Shown: one piece after another, positions 51,560-59,758 of the stretch | Numbering within the stretch: position 1 is the first letter of the stretch | Layout of the letters: the number at the start of each line of letters is the position of its first letter | Assembly (NCBI RefSeq): GCF_002000365.1 | Contig: NZ_MVBK01000057.1 | Coordinates: forward strand, 18,974 to 82,973 | Reading direction: 5' to 3' | DNA: 64,000 nucleotides | From: Thioalkalivibrio denitrificans | GTDB taxonomy: Bacteria; Pseudomonadota; Gammaproteobacteria; Ectothiorhodospirales; Ectothiorhodospiraceae | Position numbers and translations under genes: made by a program | The notes under the pieces: model-generated | What the model was told of the DNA's origin: nothing | Database searches by the model: none | What the model saw: only the letters and a program-made list of their open reading frames with translations

Positions 51560-53452
51560 ATGACCAACAGCTACAACGCGGCTGATATCGAAGTCCTGTC
51601 GGGGCTGGATCCGGTGCGCAAGCGGCCGGGCATGTATACGGACACCAGCCGGCCGAATCACATGGCCCAGGAGGTGATCGACAACTCGGTGGACGAGGCC
51701 ATTGCAGGCTATGCGAAGAAGATCGACGTGGTGCTGCACAAGGACGGGTCGCTGTCCGTGGCCGACGACGGGCGCGGCATGCCGGTGGACATGCACCCGA
51801 AGGAAAAGCGTCCCGGGGTGGAGGTGATCCTCTCCACGCTGCATGCGGGCGGCAAGTTCTCGGACAAGAACTACCAGTTCTCCGGCGGCCTGCACGGCGT
51901 GGGCGTGTCCGTGGTCAACGCCCTCTCGAAGCACCTGGAAGTGTGGATCAAGCGCGACGGCAGGGAATACAACATGGCCTTCGCCGGCGGCCACAAGAAA
52001 GTGGATCTCGAGATCGTGGGCGAGGTGGGGCGGCGCAATACCGGCACGACCCTGCGTTTCTGGCCGGACCCGAAATATTTCGATTCGCCGAAGTTCTCCG
52101 TGCCCCGCCTTAAGCATATCCTGCGCGCCAAGGCCGTGCTCTGCCCGGGGCTCGCTGTCAGCTTCCGCGATGAGATTACCGGCGAGCACGTCGACTGGTG
52201 CTACGAGGCGGGTCTGCGGGATTACCTGGTGGAGGCGGTGTCGGGTTTCGAGCGCGTGCCCGAGGAGCCCTTCATGGGCGCCATGTCCGGCCAGACCGAG
52301 GCAGCCGAGTGGGCCGTGGTCTGGCTGCCGGAGGGCGGCGAGGCGGTGACCGAGAGCTACGTGAACCTGATCCCCACGGGGCAGGGCGGCACCCACGTCA
52401 ACGGCCTGCGCACCGGGCTCACCGATGCGGTACGCGAATTCTGCGAGTTCCGGAATCTGTTGCCACGCGGCGTGAAGCTCACCCCCGAGGACGTCTGGGA
52501 TCGTGTCTCCTACATCCTCTCCTTCAAGATGCAGGATCCCCAGTTCGCCGGGCAGACCAAAGAGCGGCTGTCGTCCCGCGAGGCGGCACCGTTTGTCTCC
52601 GGTGTCGTCAAGGATGCCTTCAGCCTGTGGCTCAACCAGCATCCGGGGGCCGGCGAACGCATCGCGGAACTGGCCATCAACAGTGCCCAGCGCCGCGCAC
52701 GGGCAGGCCGAAAGGTGGTGCGCAAGAAGGTCACCCAGGGCCCGACGCTGCCCGGCAAGTTGGCCGACTGCGCCAGCCAGGATCTGGCCCGCACCGAACT
52801 CTTCCTGGTGGAAGGGGATTCCGCAGGTGGCTCCGCCAAGCAGGCACGTGATCGGGAGTTCCAGGCCATCATGCCGTTGCGCGGCAAGATCCTGAACGCC
52901 TGGGAAGTGGAGCCGGATCAGGTGCTCGGCTCCCAGGAGATCCATGACATCAGCGTCGCCATTGGCGTGGAGCCCGGTGTGTCGGACCTAAAGGGCCTGC
53001 GCTACGGCAAGATCTGCATTCTGGCCGATGCCGACTCCGACGGCGCCCACATCGCCACGCTCCTGTGCGCGCTGTTCATGCGCCACTTCCGGCCGCTGGT
53101 GGACCATGGTCACGTCTACGTGGCCATGCCGCCGCTGTTTCGCATCGACGTGGGCAAGGAGACCTTCTACGCACTGGACGAACACGAGAAGCAGGGCGTG
53201 CTGGAGCGCATCGAGGCGGAAAAGAAGAAGGGCAAGGTGTCAGTCACCCGCTTCAAGGGCCTGGGCGAGATGAATCCCATGCAGCTTCGCGAGACCACCA
53301 TGGACCCGGACACCCGCCGCCTGGTGCAACTCACCGTGGACGCCGGCGACGACACCCACACCCTGCTGGACATGCTGCTGGCCAAGAAACGAGCCGCCGA
53401 CCGCAAGAGCTGGCTCGAGACCAAGGGGCATCTGGCTGAGGTAGAGGTTTGA
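51560..53452 (+). CDS. parE: DNA topoisomerase IV subunit B
   Basis: ATPase subunit of topoisomerase IV, which decatenates chromosomes. The 630-residue product has the GHKL fold (VIDNSVDEAIAGYAKKI; SVADDGRGMPVDMHPK; GLHGVGVSVVNALS) and the TOPRIM domain (ELFLVEGDSAGGSAKQARDR; ADSDGAHIATLL; PLRGKILN). ATG at 51560 gives MTNSYNAADIEVLSGL. No ribosome site is seen because the leader is repeat-derived. Its partner parC lies 1.2 kb downstream. Confidence 0.96.
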   Translation: MTNSYNAADIEVLSGLDPVRKRPGMYTDTSRPNHMAQEVIDNSVDEAIAGYAKKIDVVLHKDGSLSVADDGRGMPVDMHPKEKRPGVEVILSTLHAGGKFSDKNYQFSGGLHGVGVSVVNALSKHLEVWIKRDGREYNMAFAGGHKKVDLEIVGEVGRRNTGTTLRFWPDPKYFDSPKFSVPRLKHILRAKAVLCPGLAVSFRDEITGEHVDWCYEAGLRDYLVEAVSGFERVPEEPFMGAMSGQTEAAEWAVVWLPEGGEAVTESYVNLIPTGQGGTHVNGLRTGLTDAVREFCEFRNLLPRGVKLTPEDVWDRVSYILSFKMQDPQFAGQTKERLSSREAAPFVSGVVKDAFSLWLNQHPGAGERIAELAINSAQRRARAGRKVVRKKVTQGPTLPGKLADCASQDLARTELFLVEGDSAGGSAKQARDREFQAIMPLRGKILNAWEVEPDQVLGSQEIHDISVAIGVEPGVSDLKGLRYGKICILADADSDGAHIATLLCALFMRHFRPLVDHGHVYVAMPPLFRIDVGKETFYALDEHEKQGVLERIEAEKKKGKVSVTRFKGLGEMNPMQLRETTMDPDTRRLVQLTVDAGDDTHTLLDMLLAKKRAADRKSWLETKGHLAEVEV

Positions 53453-53489
53453 CTGGCATTTCGACGGTGATTGGCGTAGGTGATGGAAC

Positions 53490-53582
53490 GCGTAGGTCGC
53501 AGAGGCGCGGAGAACGCAGAGAGTTTCGTCTTTCCTAAATCAAACTCCGCGTCCTCTGCGCCTCTGCGTCCTCCGCGTCAAC
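53490..53582. repeat. Hairpin of GCAGAGGCGCGGAG-type units after parE
   Basis: The left arm around 53490-53525 (GCAGAGGCGCGGAGAACGCAGAGA) and the right arm 53545-53582 (CTCCGCGTCCTCTGCGCCTCTGCG) are imperfect inverse copies built of 8-9-base units. The gap between parE and the HAD gene holds nothing else. Confidence 0.8.
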
Positions 53583-53622
53583 CTCCCAAGACAACGTTTC
53601 ACGGAAACGGGGTAACTGGTAA

Positions 53623-54552
53623 ATGGCTACGTTGTTCACCCAGACCATCATCGCGGTGGTGTGGGACTTCGACAAGACGCTGATCCCGGGCTACATGCAG
53701 GGGCCCCTGTTCGAGCATTACGGGGTGGATGAGCGGCAGTTCTGGCGCGAGGTCAATGAGCTGTCGCGGATCTATCGCGAGCGCGGTTCGGAGCAGGTGT
53801 CCGGGGAGATGAACTATCTCAATCACATCCTCGAGTACGTGCGTCGCGGCGTGTTCAAGGATCTGAGCAACGAGAAACTGGGCGAGCTGGGCGCGAGCCT
53901 CCAGTTCTATCCGGGGCTGCCGGAGTTCTTCGGCGAGTTGAAGGAGACGGTGGAGCGTGAGCCGCGCTACGCCCATCACGACATCACGCTGGAGCATTAC
54001 GTGGTGAGCACGGGTTTCACGCGCACCATCCGCGGCAGTGCCATCGCGCCGTATCTGGACGGGGTGTGGGGCTGCGAGTTTCTGGAAGACCTGAACGCCG
54101 CTCCGCCGGTGATTGCTCAGGTCGGTTACGTGCTGGACAACACCACCAAGACCCGTGCGGTGTTCGAGATCAACAAGGGCGTAAACAAGCACCCGGAGCA
54201 GATCGACGTGAACGCGGCGGTACCGGAGGCCGAGCGGCGCATCCCGTTCCAGAACATGATCTACATCGCCGACGGTCCGTCCGACGTGCCGGTATTCTCC
54301 GTGGTCAAGCGCAGCGGAGGTTACACCTACGGCGTCTACAACCCGGGCCAGCGCCAGGAGTTCAGTCAGGTCAACGAACTGCAGCGCCAGGGACGCGTTC
54401 AGGCCTTCGGCCCCGCGGATTACCGCCAGGGTACCCAGACCTGCATGTGGCTCACGGACGCCGTGCAGAAGATCGCCGAACGCATCGTCACCGACCGCGA
54501 ACGTGCTCTGGGCGACAAGGTCGGCAAGGCCCCGCGGCATTTGTCGGACTGA
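53623..54552 (+). CDS. HAD-superfamily phosphatase-like protein
   Basis: A 309-residue HAD hydrolase. Motif I is AVVWDFDKTLIPG near residue 12 and motif IV is YIADGPSDVPVFSVVK near 215; motif II Ser/Thr is STGFTRTI. The Asp residues are intact so it should be active. Substrate unknown. It lies between parE and parC in the same direction. Confidence 0.87.
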   Translation: MATLFTQTIIAVVWDFDKTLIPGYMQGPLFEHYGVDERQFWREVNELSRIYRERGSEQVSGEMNYLNHILEYVRRGVFKDLSNEKLGELGASLQFYPGLPEFFGELKETVEREPRYAHHDITLEHYVVSTGFTRTIRGSAIAPYLDGVWGCEFLEDLNAAPPVIAQVGYVLDNTTKTRAVFEINKGVNKHPEQIDVNAAVPEAERRIPFQNMIYIADGPSDVPVFSVVKRSGGYTYGVYNPGQRQEFSQVNELQRQGRVQAFGPADYRQGTQTCMWLTDAVQKIAERIVTDRERALGDKVGKAPRHLSD

Positions 54553-54562
54553 ACAACTAATG

Positions 54563-54653
54563 GACAGGATTAACAGGATTTTTGTGGATCTACAGGATCA
54601 ATTCCTAATGCTTTAAATTCCTGTGAATCCTCAAAAATCCTGTTAATCCTGTC
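54563..54653. repeat. AACAGGATT-type hairpin before parC
   Basis: A perfect 22-base inverted repeat (54563-54584 and 54632-54653; GACAGGATTAACAGGATTTT...), extended inward by a weaker match. Units are 8-9 bases (AACAGGATT). It sits between the HAD gene and parC. Confidence 0.95.
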
Positions 54654-54675
54654 AAAGATTTTTACTTGAGGCACC

Positions 54676-56925
54676 ATGAGCAGTCTTGATCTGAACCTGG
54701 AAGGCGCCGAGCGGCTGCCGCTGAAGGACTTCACCGAGAAGGCGTACCTGGATTATTCCATGTACGTGATCCTCGACCGGGCGCTGCCGCACATTGGCGA
54801 CGGCCTGAAGCCCGTGCAGCGGCGCATCGTCTATGCCATGAGCGAGCTGGGGCTTTCGGCGGCGTCAAAGTACAAGAAGTCGGCGCGAACCGTGGGTGAC
54901 GTGCTGGGCAAGTTTCATCCCCACGGGGATTCGGCCTGTTACGAGGCCATGGTGCTCATGGCCCAGCCGTTTTCCTACCGCTATCCGTTCGTGGACGGGC
55001 AGGGTAACTGGGGCTCGCCGGACGATCCCAAGTCGTTTGCCGCCATGCGCTACACCGAGTCGCGGCTTTCGCCCTATGCACAACTCCTGCTCTCGGAACT
55101 GGGGCAGGGCACCGTGGACTGGATTCCCAACTTCGACGGTACCCTGGAGGAACCGAAGGTGCTGCCGGCGCGCCTGCCCAACGTGCTGCTCAATGGTGGT
55201 ACCGGCATCGCCGTGGGCATGGCCACGGATATCCCGCCCCACAACCTGCGCGAGGTGGCCGCGGCCTGTGTGCATCTGCTGGAGAATCCGAAGGCCACGG
55301 TGGCGGAGTTGTGCGAGCACATCCAGGGGCCGGATTTTCCCACCGAGGCGGAGATCATCACGCCACGGGCCGAGATCCGGAAGATCTACGAGACCGGCAA
55401 CGGCGCGCTGCGCATGCGCGCGCGCTACGAGCGTGAAAACGGCGACATCATCATTACCGCGCTGCCGTATCAGGTCTCGGGCTCGAAGGTGCTGGAGCAG
55501 ATCGCGGGACAGATGAATGCCAAGAAGCTGCCCATGGTGGAGGATCTGCGCGACGAGTCCGATCATGAACACCCCACGCGGCTTGTGATCCAGCCGCGCA
55601 GCAACCGGGTGGACGTGGAGGCGCTCATGGCGCACCTGTTCGCCACCACGGATCTCGAACGCAGCTATCGCGTGAACCTGAACATGATCGGTCTGGACGG
55701 CCGACCGCAGGTAAAGAACCTGCCTGCGCTGCTCAGGGAGTGGCTGAGCTTTCGTACCGAGACCGTGCGCCGGCGCTTGCAATGGCGCCTGGACAAGGTG
55801 CTGGCCCGGCTGCATATCCTCGAAGGCCTGCTGATCGCCTATCTGAACATCGATGAGGTGATCCGCATCATCCGTGAGAACGATGAGCCGAAACCGGTGC
55901 TCATGAAACGTTTCGGCCTCACGGACACCCAGGCCGAGGCGATCCTGGAACTCAAGCTGCGGCATTTGGCCAGGCTCGAGGAGATGAAGATCCGCGGCGA
56001 GCAGGACGAACTGGAGAAGGAGCGGGCTGCACTGGAGAAGACGCTCGGCTCCAACACGCGTCTCAAGCGGCTCATCCGGGACGAGATCCGGGCCGATGCC
56101 GAGAAGTTCGGCGACGAGCGCCGATCGCCCATCGTGGCAAGGGCCGCCGCCCAGGCCATGGACGAATCGGAACTGGTGCCCACGGAACCGCTCACCGTGG
56201 TGCTGTCGAAGATGGGTTGGGTGCGCGCCGCCAAGGGCCACGAGGTGGATGCCGAGGGCCTGAGCTACAAGTCGGGCGACGCCTTCCTATCGGCTGCCCG
56301 CGGGCGCAGCAACCAGCCGGCGGTGTTCATCGATTCCACCGGGCGCACCTACACCCTGCCGGCCCATACGCTGCCTTCCGCACGGGGGCAGGGCGAGCCC
56401 CTCTCCGGGCGCCTCTCTCCGCCCGACGGGGCGCGTTTCGTGGGCGTGATGATGGGTGCCCCCTCGGACCTGTTCCTGCTCTCCACCGATCACGGCTACG
56501 GCTTCGTGTGTTCCCTGGAGGACATGCAGAGCCGCACCAAGGCGGGCAAGGCGGTGCTCACGGTGCCGGCAGGTGCCCGGGTGCTGCCGCCCGTGAGGGT
56601 TCGAGACCTGGAGCAGGACTGGATTTGTGCCGCCACCAGCGAAGGGCACCTGCTGGTCACGCCGCTGGCCGAACTGCCGCGCATGGCGCGGGGCAAGGGC
56701 AACAAGATCATCAACGTGCCCACCGCAAGGCTCAAGACCCGTCAGGAGTGGGTGGCCGCGATCACCCTCGTCCAGGACGGAGAGCCCCTCACCGTGGTGG
56801 CCGGCAGGAAGTTCAAGACCATGAAGGGCCCCGAAGTGGACGAATACGCCGGGGAGCGCGGCAAGCGCGGCCGCAAGCTGCCCAGAGGGTTCCAGAAGGT
56901 GGAAGCACTGAAGGTGGAGGGATAA
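54676..56925 (+). CDS. parC: DNA topoisomerase IV subunit A
   Basis: Breakage-reunion subunit of topoisomerase IV. The 749-residue product has the catalytic Tyr126 in [11 protein letters not shown], the quinolone-determining region [15 protein letters not shown] with Ser86 and Glu90 (wild-type pattern), [16 protein letters not shown], and a C-terminal beta-propeller. Length matches E. coli ParC (752). Confidence 0.96.
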   Translation: MSSLDLNLEGAERLPLKDFTEKAYLDYSMYVILDRALPHIGDGLKPVQRRIVYAMSELGLSAASKYKKSARTVGDVLGKFHPHGDSACYEAMVLMAQPFSYRYPFVDGQGNWGSPDDPKSFAAMRYTESRLSPYAQLLLSELGQGTVDWIPNFDGTLEEPKVLPARLPNVLLNGGTGIAVGMATDIPPHNLREVAAACVHLLENPKATVAELCEHIQGPDFPTEAEIITPRAEIRKIYETGNGALRMRARYERENGDIIITALPYQVSGSKVLEQIAGQMNAKKLPMVEDLRDESDHEHPTRLVIQPRSNRVDVEALMAHLFATTDLERSYRVNLNMIGLDGRPQVKNLPALLREWLSFRTETVRRRLQWRLDKVLARLHILEGLLIAYLNIDEVIRIIRENDEPKPVLMKRFGLTDTQAEAILELKLRHLARLEEMKIRGEQDELEKERAALEKTLGSNTRLKRLIRDEIRADAEKFGDERRSPIVARAAAQAMDESELVPTEPLTVVLSKMGWVRAAKGHEVDAEGLSYKSGDAFLSAARGRSNQPAVFIDSTGRTYTLPAHTLPSARGQGEPLSGRLSPPDGARFVGVMMGAPSDLFLLSTDHGYGFVCSLEDMQSRTKAGKAVLTVPAGARVLPPVRVRDLEQDWICAATSEGHLLVTPLAELPRMARGKGNKIINVPTARLKTRQEWVAAITLVQDGEPLTVVAGRKFKTMKGPEVDEYAGERGKRGRKLPRGFQKVEALKVEG

Positions 56926-56940
56926 AGACCCGAAAGGTCA

Positions 56941-57070
56941 GCCACAGAGGGCACAGAGGTCACAGAGGAAATCCGTAAGCGCCACCGGCGGAAGGTCCGA
57001 ACCGCTGGCTATCTACCGCAACATCCAACGAAGTGGCCTTTATCTCTGTGTCCTCTGTGCCCTCTGTGGC
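56941..57070. repeat. CACAGAGG-type hairpin between parC and htpX
   Basis: The left arm GCCACAGAGGGCACAGAGG(TCACAGAGG) at 56941-56968 and the right arm 57044-57070 are inverse with one mismatch in 27 bases, from 9-base units. The 75-base loop has no gene. The whole parC-htpX gap (265 bases) holds this element and the htpX leader. Confidence 0.93.
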
Positions 57071-57190
57071 TTAAGGCCTTTCCTGGCAGTCTCCCCCGTC
57101 CCCGGACACAGGACGAAGGTTGAATTTTTCACCTTTGACCCTATCTAATATCGCGGTTCCGGATTCTGAACTGAATACATCGGAGAGACG

Positions 57191-58078
57191 ATGAAGCGCG
57201 TTTTCCTGTTCCTGGCCACCAACCTGGCCATCATTGTGGTGCTGAGCATCACCCTGCGCATCCTGGGTGTGGAGCGCATCCTCGATGAGACCGGTACCGG
57301 CCTGAACCTCAACGCCCTGCTGGTGTTCGCGGCGGTGTTCGGTTTCGGCGGTTCGTTCATCTCCCTGGCCATTTCCAAGTGGATGGCCAAGCGGGCCATG
57401 CGCGTGCATATCATCGAGAAGCCCCGCAACAGCTCGGAACAGTGGCTGGTGGAGACCGTGCAGCGACAGGCACGCCAGGCGGGCATCGGCATGCCGGAGG
57501 TAGGCATCTTCAACTCGCCCGATCCCAACGCATTCGCCACCGGCATGAGCAAGAACAACGCGCTGGTGGCGGTGAGCACCGGACTGCTGGATCGCATGAA
57601 TGCCGACGAGGTGGAGGCGGTGCTGGGCCACGAAGTGAGTCACGTGGCCAATGGCGACATGGTCACCCTGGCGCTGATCCAGGGCGTGGTGAACACCTTC
57701 GTGATCTTCCTTGCCCGGGTGATCGGCCATTTCGTGGACCGGGTGGTCTTCAAGAACGAGCGCGGTCACGGTCCGGGTTTCTGGATCACCACCATCGTGG
57801 CGGAGATCATTCTTGCCATCCTGGCGTCCATCATCGTCATGTGGTTCTCCCGCCAGCGTGAGTTCCGGGCGGATGCGGGCGGCGCCCGTCTGGCCGGCCG
57901 GGAGAAGATGATTTCGGCCCTGGAAAAGCTGCGGGCGGTGCACCAGCCCAGCCAGATGCCCGACCAGCTTGCCGCCTTCGGTATCCGCGGGGGCATGGCA
58001 CAGGGCATCAAGAAGCTCTTCATGAGCCACCCGCCGCTGGAGGAGCGCATCATGGCGCTCAAGACGGGTCAGAGGTAA
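57191..58078 (+). CDS. htpX: Membrane metalloprotease HtpX
   Basis: Inner-membrane M48 zinc protease of membrane-protein quality control. The 295-residue product has two N-terminal helices, the zinc motif HEVSH (His147, Glu148, His151), two further helices (about 159-176 and 196-216), and the downstream Glu in [12 protein letters not shown]. Followed by a clear intrinsic terminator. Confidence 0.95.
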   Translation: MKRVFLFLATNLAIIVVLSITLRILGVERILDETGTGLNLNALLVFAAVFGFGGSFISLAISKWMAKRAMRVHIIEKPRNSSEQWLVETVQRQARQAGIGMPEVGIFNSPDPNAFATGMSKNNALVAVSTGLLDRMNADEVEAVLGHEVSHVANGDMVTLALIQGVVNTFVIFLARVIGHFVDRVVFKNERGHGPGFWITTIVAEIILAILASIIVMWFSRQREFRADAGGARLAGREKMISALEKLRAVHQPSQMPDQLAAFGIRGGMAQGIKKLFMSHPPLEERIMALKTGQR

Positions 58079-58105
58079 AACGCCTCTTATTCAATGAGTT
58101 GCAGC

Positions 58106-58130
58106 AAGGCCGCCCCCGGGCGGCCTTTTT
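58106..58130 (+). terminator. Rho-independent terminator of htpX
   Basis: A GC-rich stem (AAGGCCGCC ... GGCGGCCTT) followed by TTTTTG, 28 bases after the htpX stop. This is the clearest intrinsic terminator of the window. Confidence 0.92.
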
Positions 58131-58172
58131 GTTCTATGCTGTAGAGAACCCTGATAGACGTGAGGGTCACCC

Positions 58173-58367
58173 ATGGCCAACAAGCCGCATCCAACTGAGC
58201 CCGAGCTCATCGCCTGCGAGATCTGCCTGCGCGAATTGCCATCCCACGAGTCCCACAGCGTGGAGGAAGATGAGTACGTGCAGCATTTCTGTGGCCTCGA
58301 GTGCTACGACCTCTGGCGCCGCGGGCTGATCAAGCTGGACGATGACAAGGCTGATGATAGTCAGTAG
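58173..58367 (+). CDS. DUF3330-like small zinc-binding protein
   Basis: A 64-residue protein with a probable metal-binding core CEICLRELP ... HFCGLECYDLW, a pattern I recognise from DUF3330 proteins. Its last codons (ADDSQ) and stop codon run into the AGTCAGT repeat, so the C-terminus has been set by the array. Function unknown. Confidence 0.75.
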   Translation: MANKPHPTEPELIACEICLRELPSHESHSVEEDEYVQHFCGLECYDLWRRGLIKLDDDKADDSQ

Positions 58368-58445
58368 TCAGTAGTCAGTAGTCAGTAGTCAGTAGTCAGT
58401 TGTCCGTTGTCGGTCTGCAACTGACCACTGACGAGGGACAACTGA
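58359..58445. repeat. AGTCAGT heptamer array overlapping two gene ends
   Basis: Six perfect AGTCAGT units (58359-58400), then TGTCCGT and TGTCGGT, and a degenerate inverted part (CAACTGA, CCACTGA, CGAGGGA, CAACTGA; 58418-58445). It overlaps the 3' end of the DUF3330 gene and supplies the last residues and stop codon of tesA from the opposite strand. Confidence 0.93.
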
Positions 58446-59061
58446 CCATCCCGTCCAGCACCTCCCAGACGTTTTCCAGCATCCGCTCTTGCGCTTCGGC
58501 GGTGGGGTGGATACCGTCGGCCTGCATGAGCGAGCGGTCTTCGGCGACACCGTCCAGAAAGAACGGCACCAGGGGCACGTCAAACTCCCGGGCCACCTGG
58601 TGATAGATGTCGTGGAACCTCTCGGTGAAATGGCTGCCGTAGTTGGGAGGCAGGTGCATTCCCAGCAGCAACACGTCGGCGCCATGGTCCAGGCTCAGGC
58701 GGACCAGTTGGGCGAGGTTGTCGCGCATCTCAGCCAGCATCTGGTTCGGATGCACGCCCCGAAGGCCGTCATTGCCTCCCAGTTCGATGATCACCAGTGC
58801 CGGGTCATGGCGTTCCAGGGCCCGGGGGAGGCGAGTGAGCGCGCCACGGGTGGTTTCACCTGAGACGCTGGCATTGACCACCTGCCAGGGCAAATCGTCC
58901 TGGGCCAGGCGGCGTTCCAGCAGGGCAACCCAACCGTCGCGTTCGGCGAAGCCGTGAGCGGTGCTCAGGCTGTCGCCCAGTACCATCAGCGTGGGACGTT
59001 CGCCGGAGGCGAGGCCCGGTAGCGGAATCAGCAGGATCAGCAACAGGAGAAGGCGTTTCAT
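58396..59061 (-). CDS. tesA: Multifunctional esterase/lysophospholipase TesA
   Basis: Periplasmic SGNH hydrolase. The 221-residue product has a signal (LLLLLILLIPLPGLASG), block I LMVLGDSLS with Ser, block II ASVSGETTRGAL, block III ELGGNDGLRG and block V ADGIHPTAEAQ with Asp and His. The last 15 residues (SCPSSVVSCRPTTDN) and the stop codon come from the heptamer array, not from the ancestral gene. It starts at ATG 59061, overlapping the divergent ybbA start by two bases. Confidence 0.92.
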   Translation of the reverse strand: MKRLLLLLILLIPLPGLASGERPTLMVLGDSLSTAHGFAERDGWVALLERRLAQDDLPWQVVNASVSGETTRGALTRLPRALERHDPALVIIELGGNDGLRGVHPNQMLAEMRDNLAQLVRLSLDHGADVLLLGMHLPPNYGSHFTERFHDIYHQVAREFDVPLVPFFLDGVAEDRSLMQADGIHPTAEAQERMLENVWEVLDGMVSCPSSVVSCRPTTDN

Positions 59062-59758
59062 GGGGTCGAATTCTAACGCGCTCAATGGCGCACTGGTGGA
59101 AGCCGAGGGGCTGACAAAGTTCGTGCAGGGGCCGGGCGGGCGCCTGGATATCCTCAAGGGCGTGGACCTGCGCGTTGCGCCATCGGAAGCGGTGGCGATC
59201 CTCGGCGCGTCGGGTTCCGGCAAGTCCACCCTGCTCGGGCTGCTCGCAGGGTTGGATCTGCCAAGCGGCGGAGAAGTTCGCCTGTTGTCCGAATCACTGC
59301 GGGCGCTGGATGAGGATGTGCGCGCCCGCCTGCGCGCGGGGCGGGTGGGTTTCGTGTTCCAGTCCTTCCAGCTCCTGCCGGCCCTGACGGCCCTGGAGAA
59401 CGTCATGCTGGCGCTGGAACTGGGCGAGCATCCGGGCAATGCCCGCGGCGCGGCCCTGGAGGCCCTGGAGCGCGTGGGGCTCAGGGAGCGGGTGCATCAC
59501 TACCCGAGCCAGCTTTCGGGTGGCGAGCAGCAGCGCGTCGCCATTGCCCGGGCCTTTGCCCCGAACCCCCGCGTACTGTTCGCCGACGAACCCACCGGAA
59601 ACCTGGACCAGGTCACGGGTGATCAGATCATCGGGCTGTTGTTCGAACTCAAGGAGGCCCTGGGCACGGCACTGGTGATGGTGACCCACGACGTGGAACT
59701 GGCCGGACGCTGCGACCGCCGCCTGTTTCTGCGCGACGGTGTCCTGGAGGCCCAATGA
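59060..59758 (+). CDS. ybbA: ABC transporter ATPase, YbbA/LolD-like
   Basis: A 232-residue ATPase: Walker [16 protein letters not shown]-loop [10 protein letters not shown], signature [15 protein letters not shown], Walker [14 protein letters not shown]-loop [10 protein letters not shown]. Closest in kind to LolD/MacB-family YbbA. The ATG at 59060 shares bases with the tesA start on the other strand. It overlaps the permease gene by ATGA. Confidence 0.92.
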   Translation: MGSNSNALNGALVEAEGLTKFVQGPGGRLDILKGVDLRVAPSEAVAILGASGSGKSTLLGLLAGLDLPSGGEVRLLSESLRALDEDVRARLRAGRVGFVFQSFQLLPALTALENVMLALELGEHPGNARGAALEALERVGLRERVHHYPSQLSGGEQQRVAIARAFAPNPRVLFADEPTGNLDQVTGDQIIGLLFELKEALGTALVMVTHDVELAGRCDRRLFLRDGVLEAQ

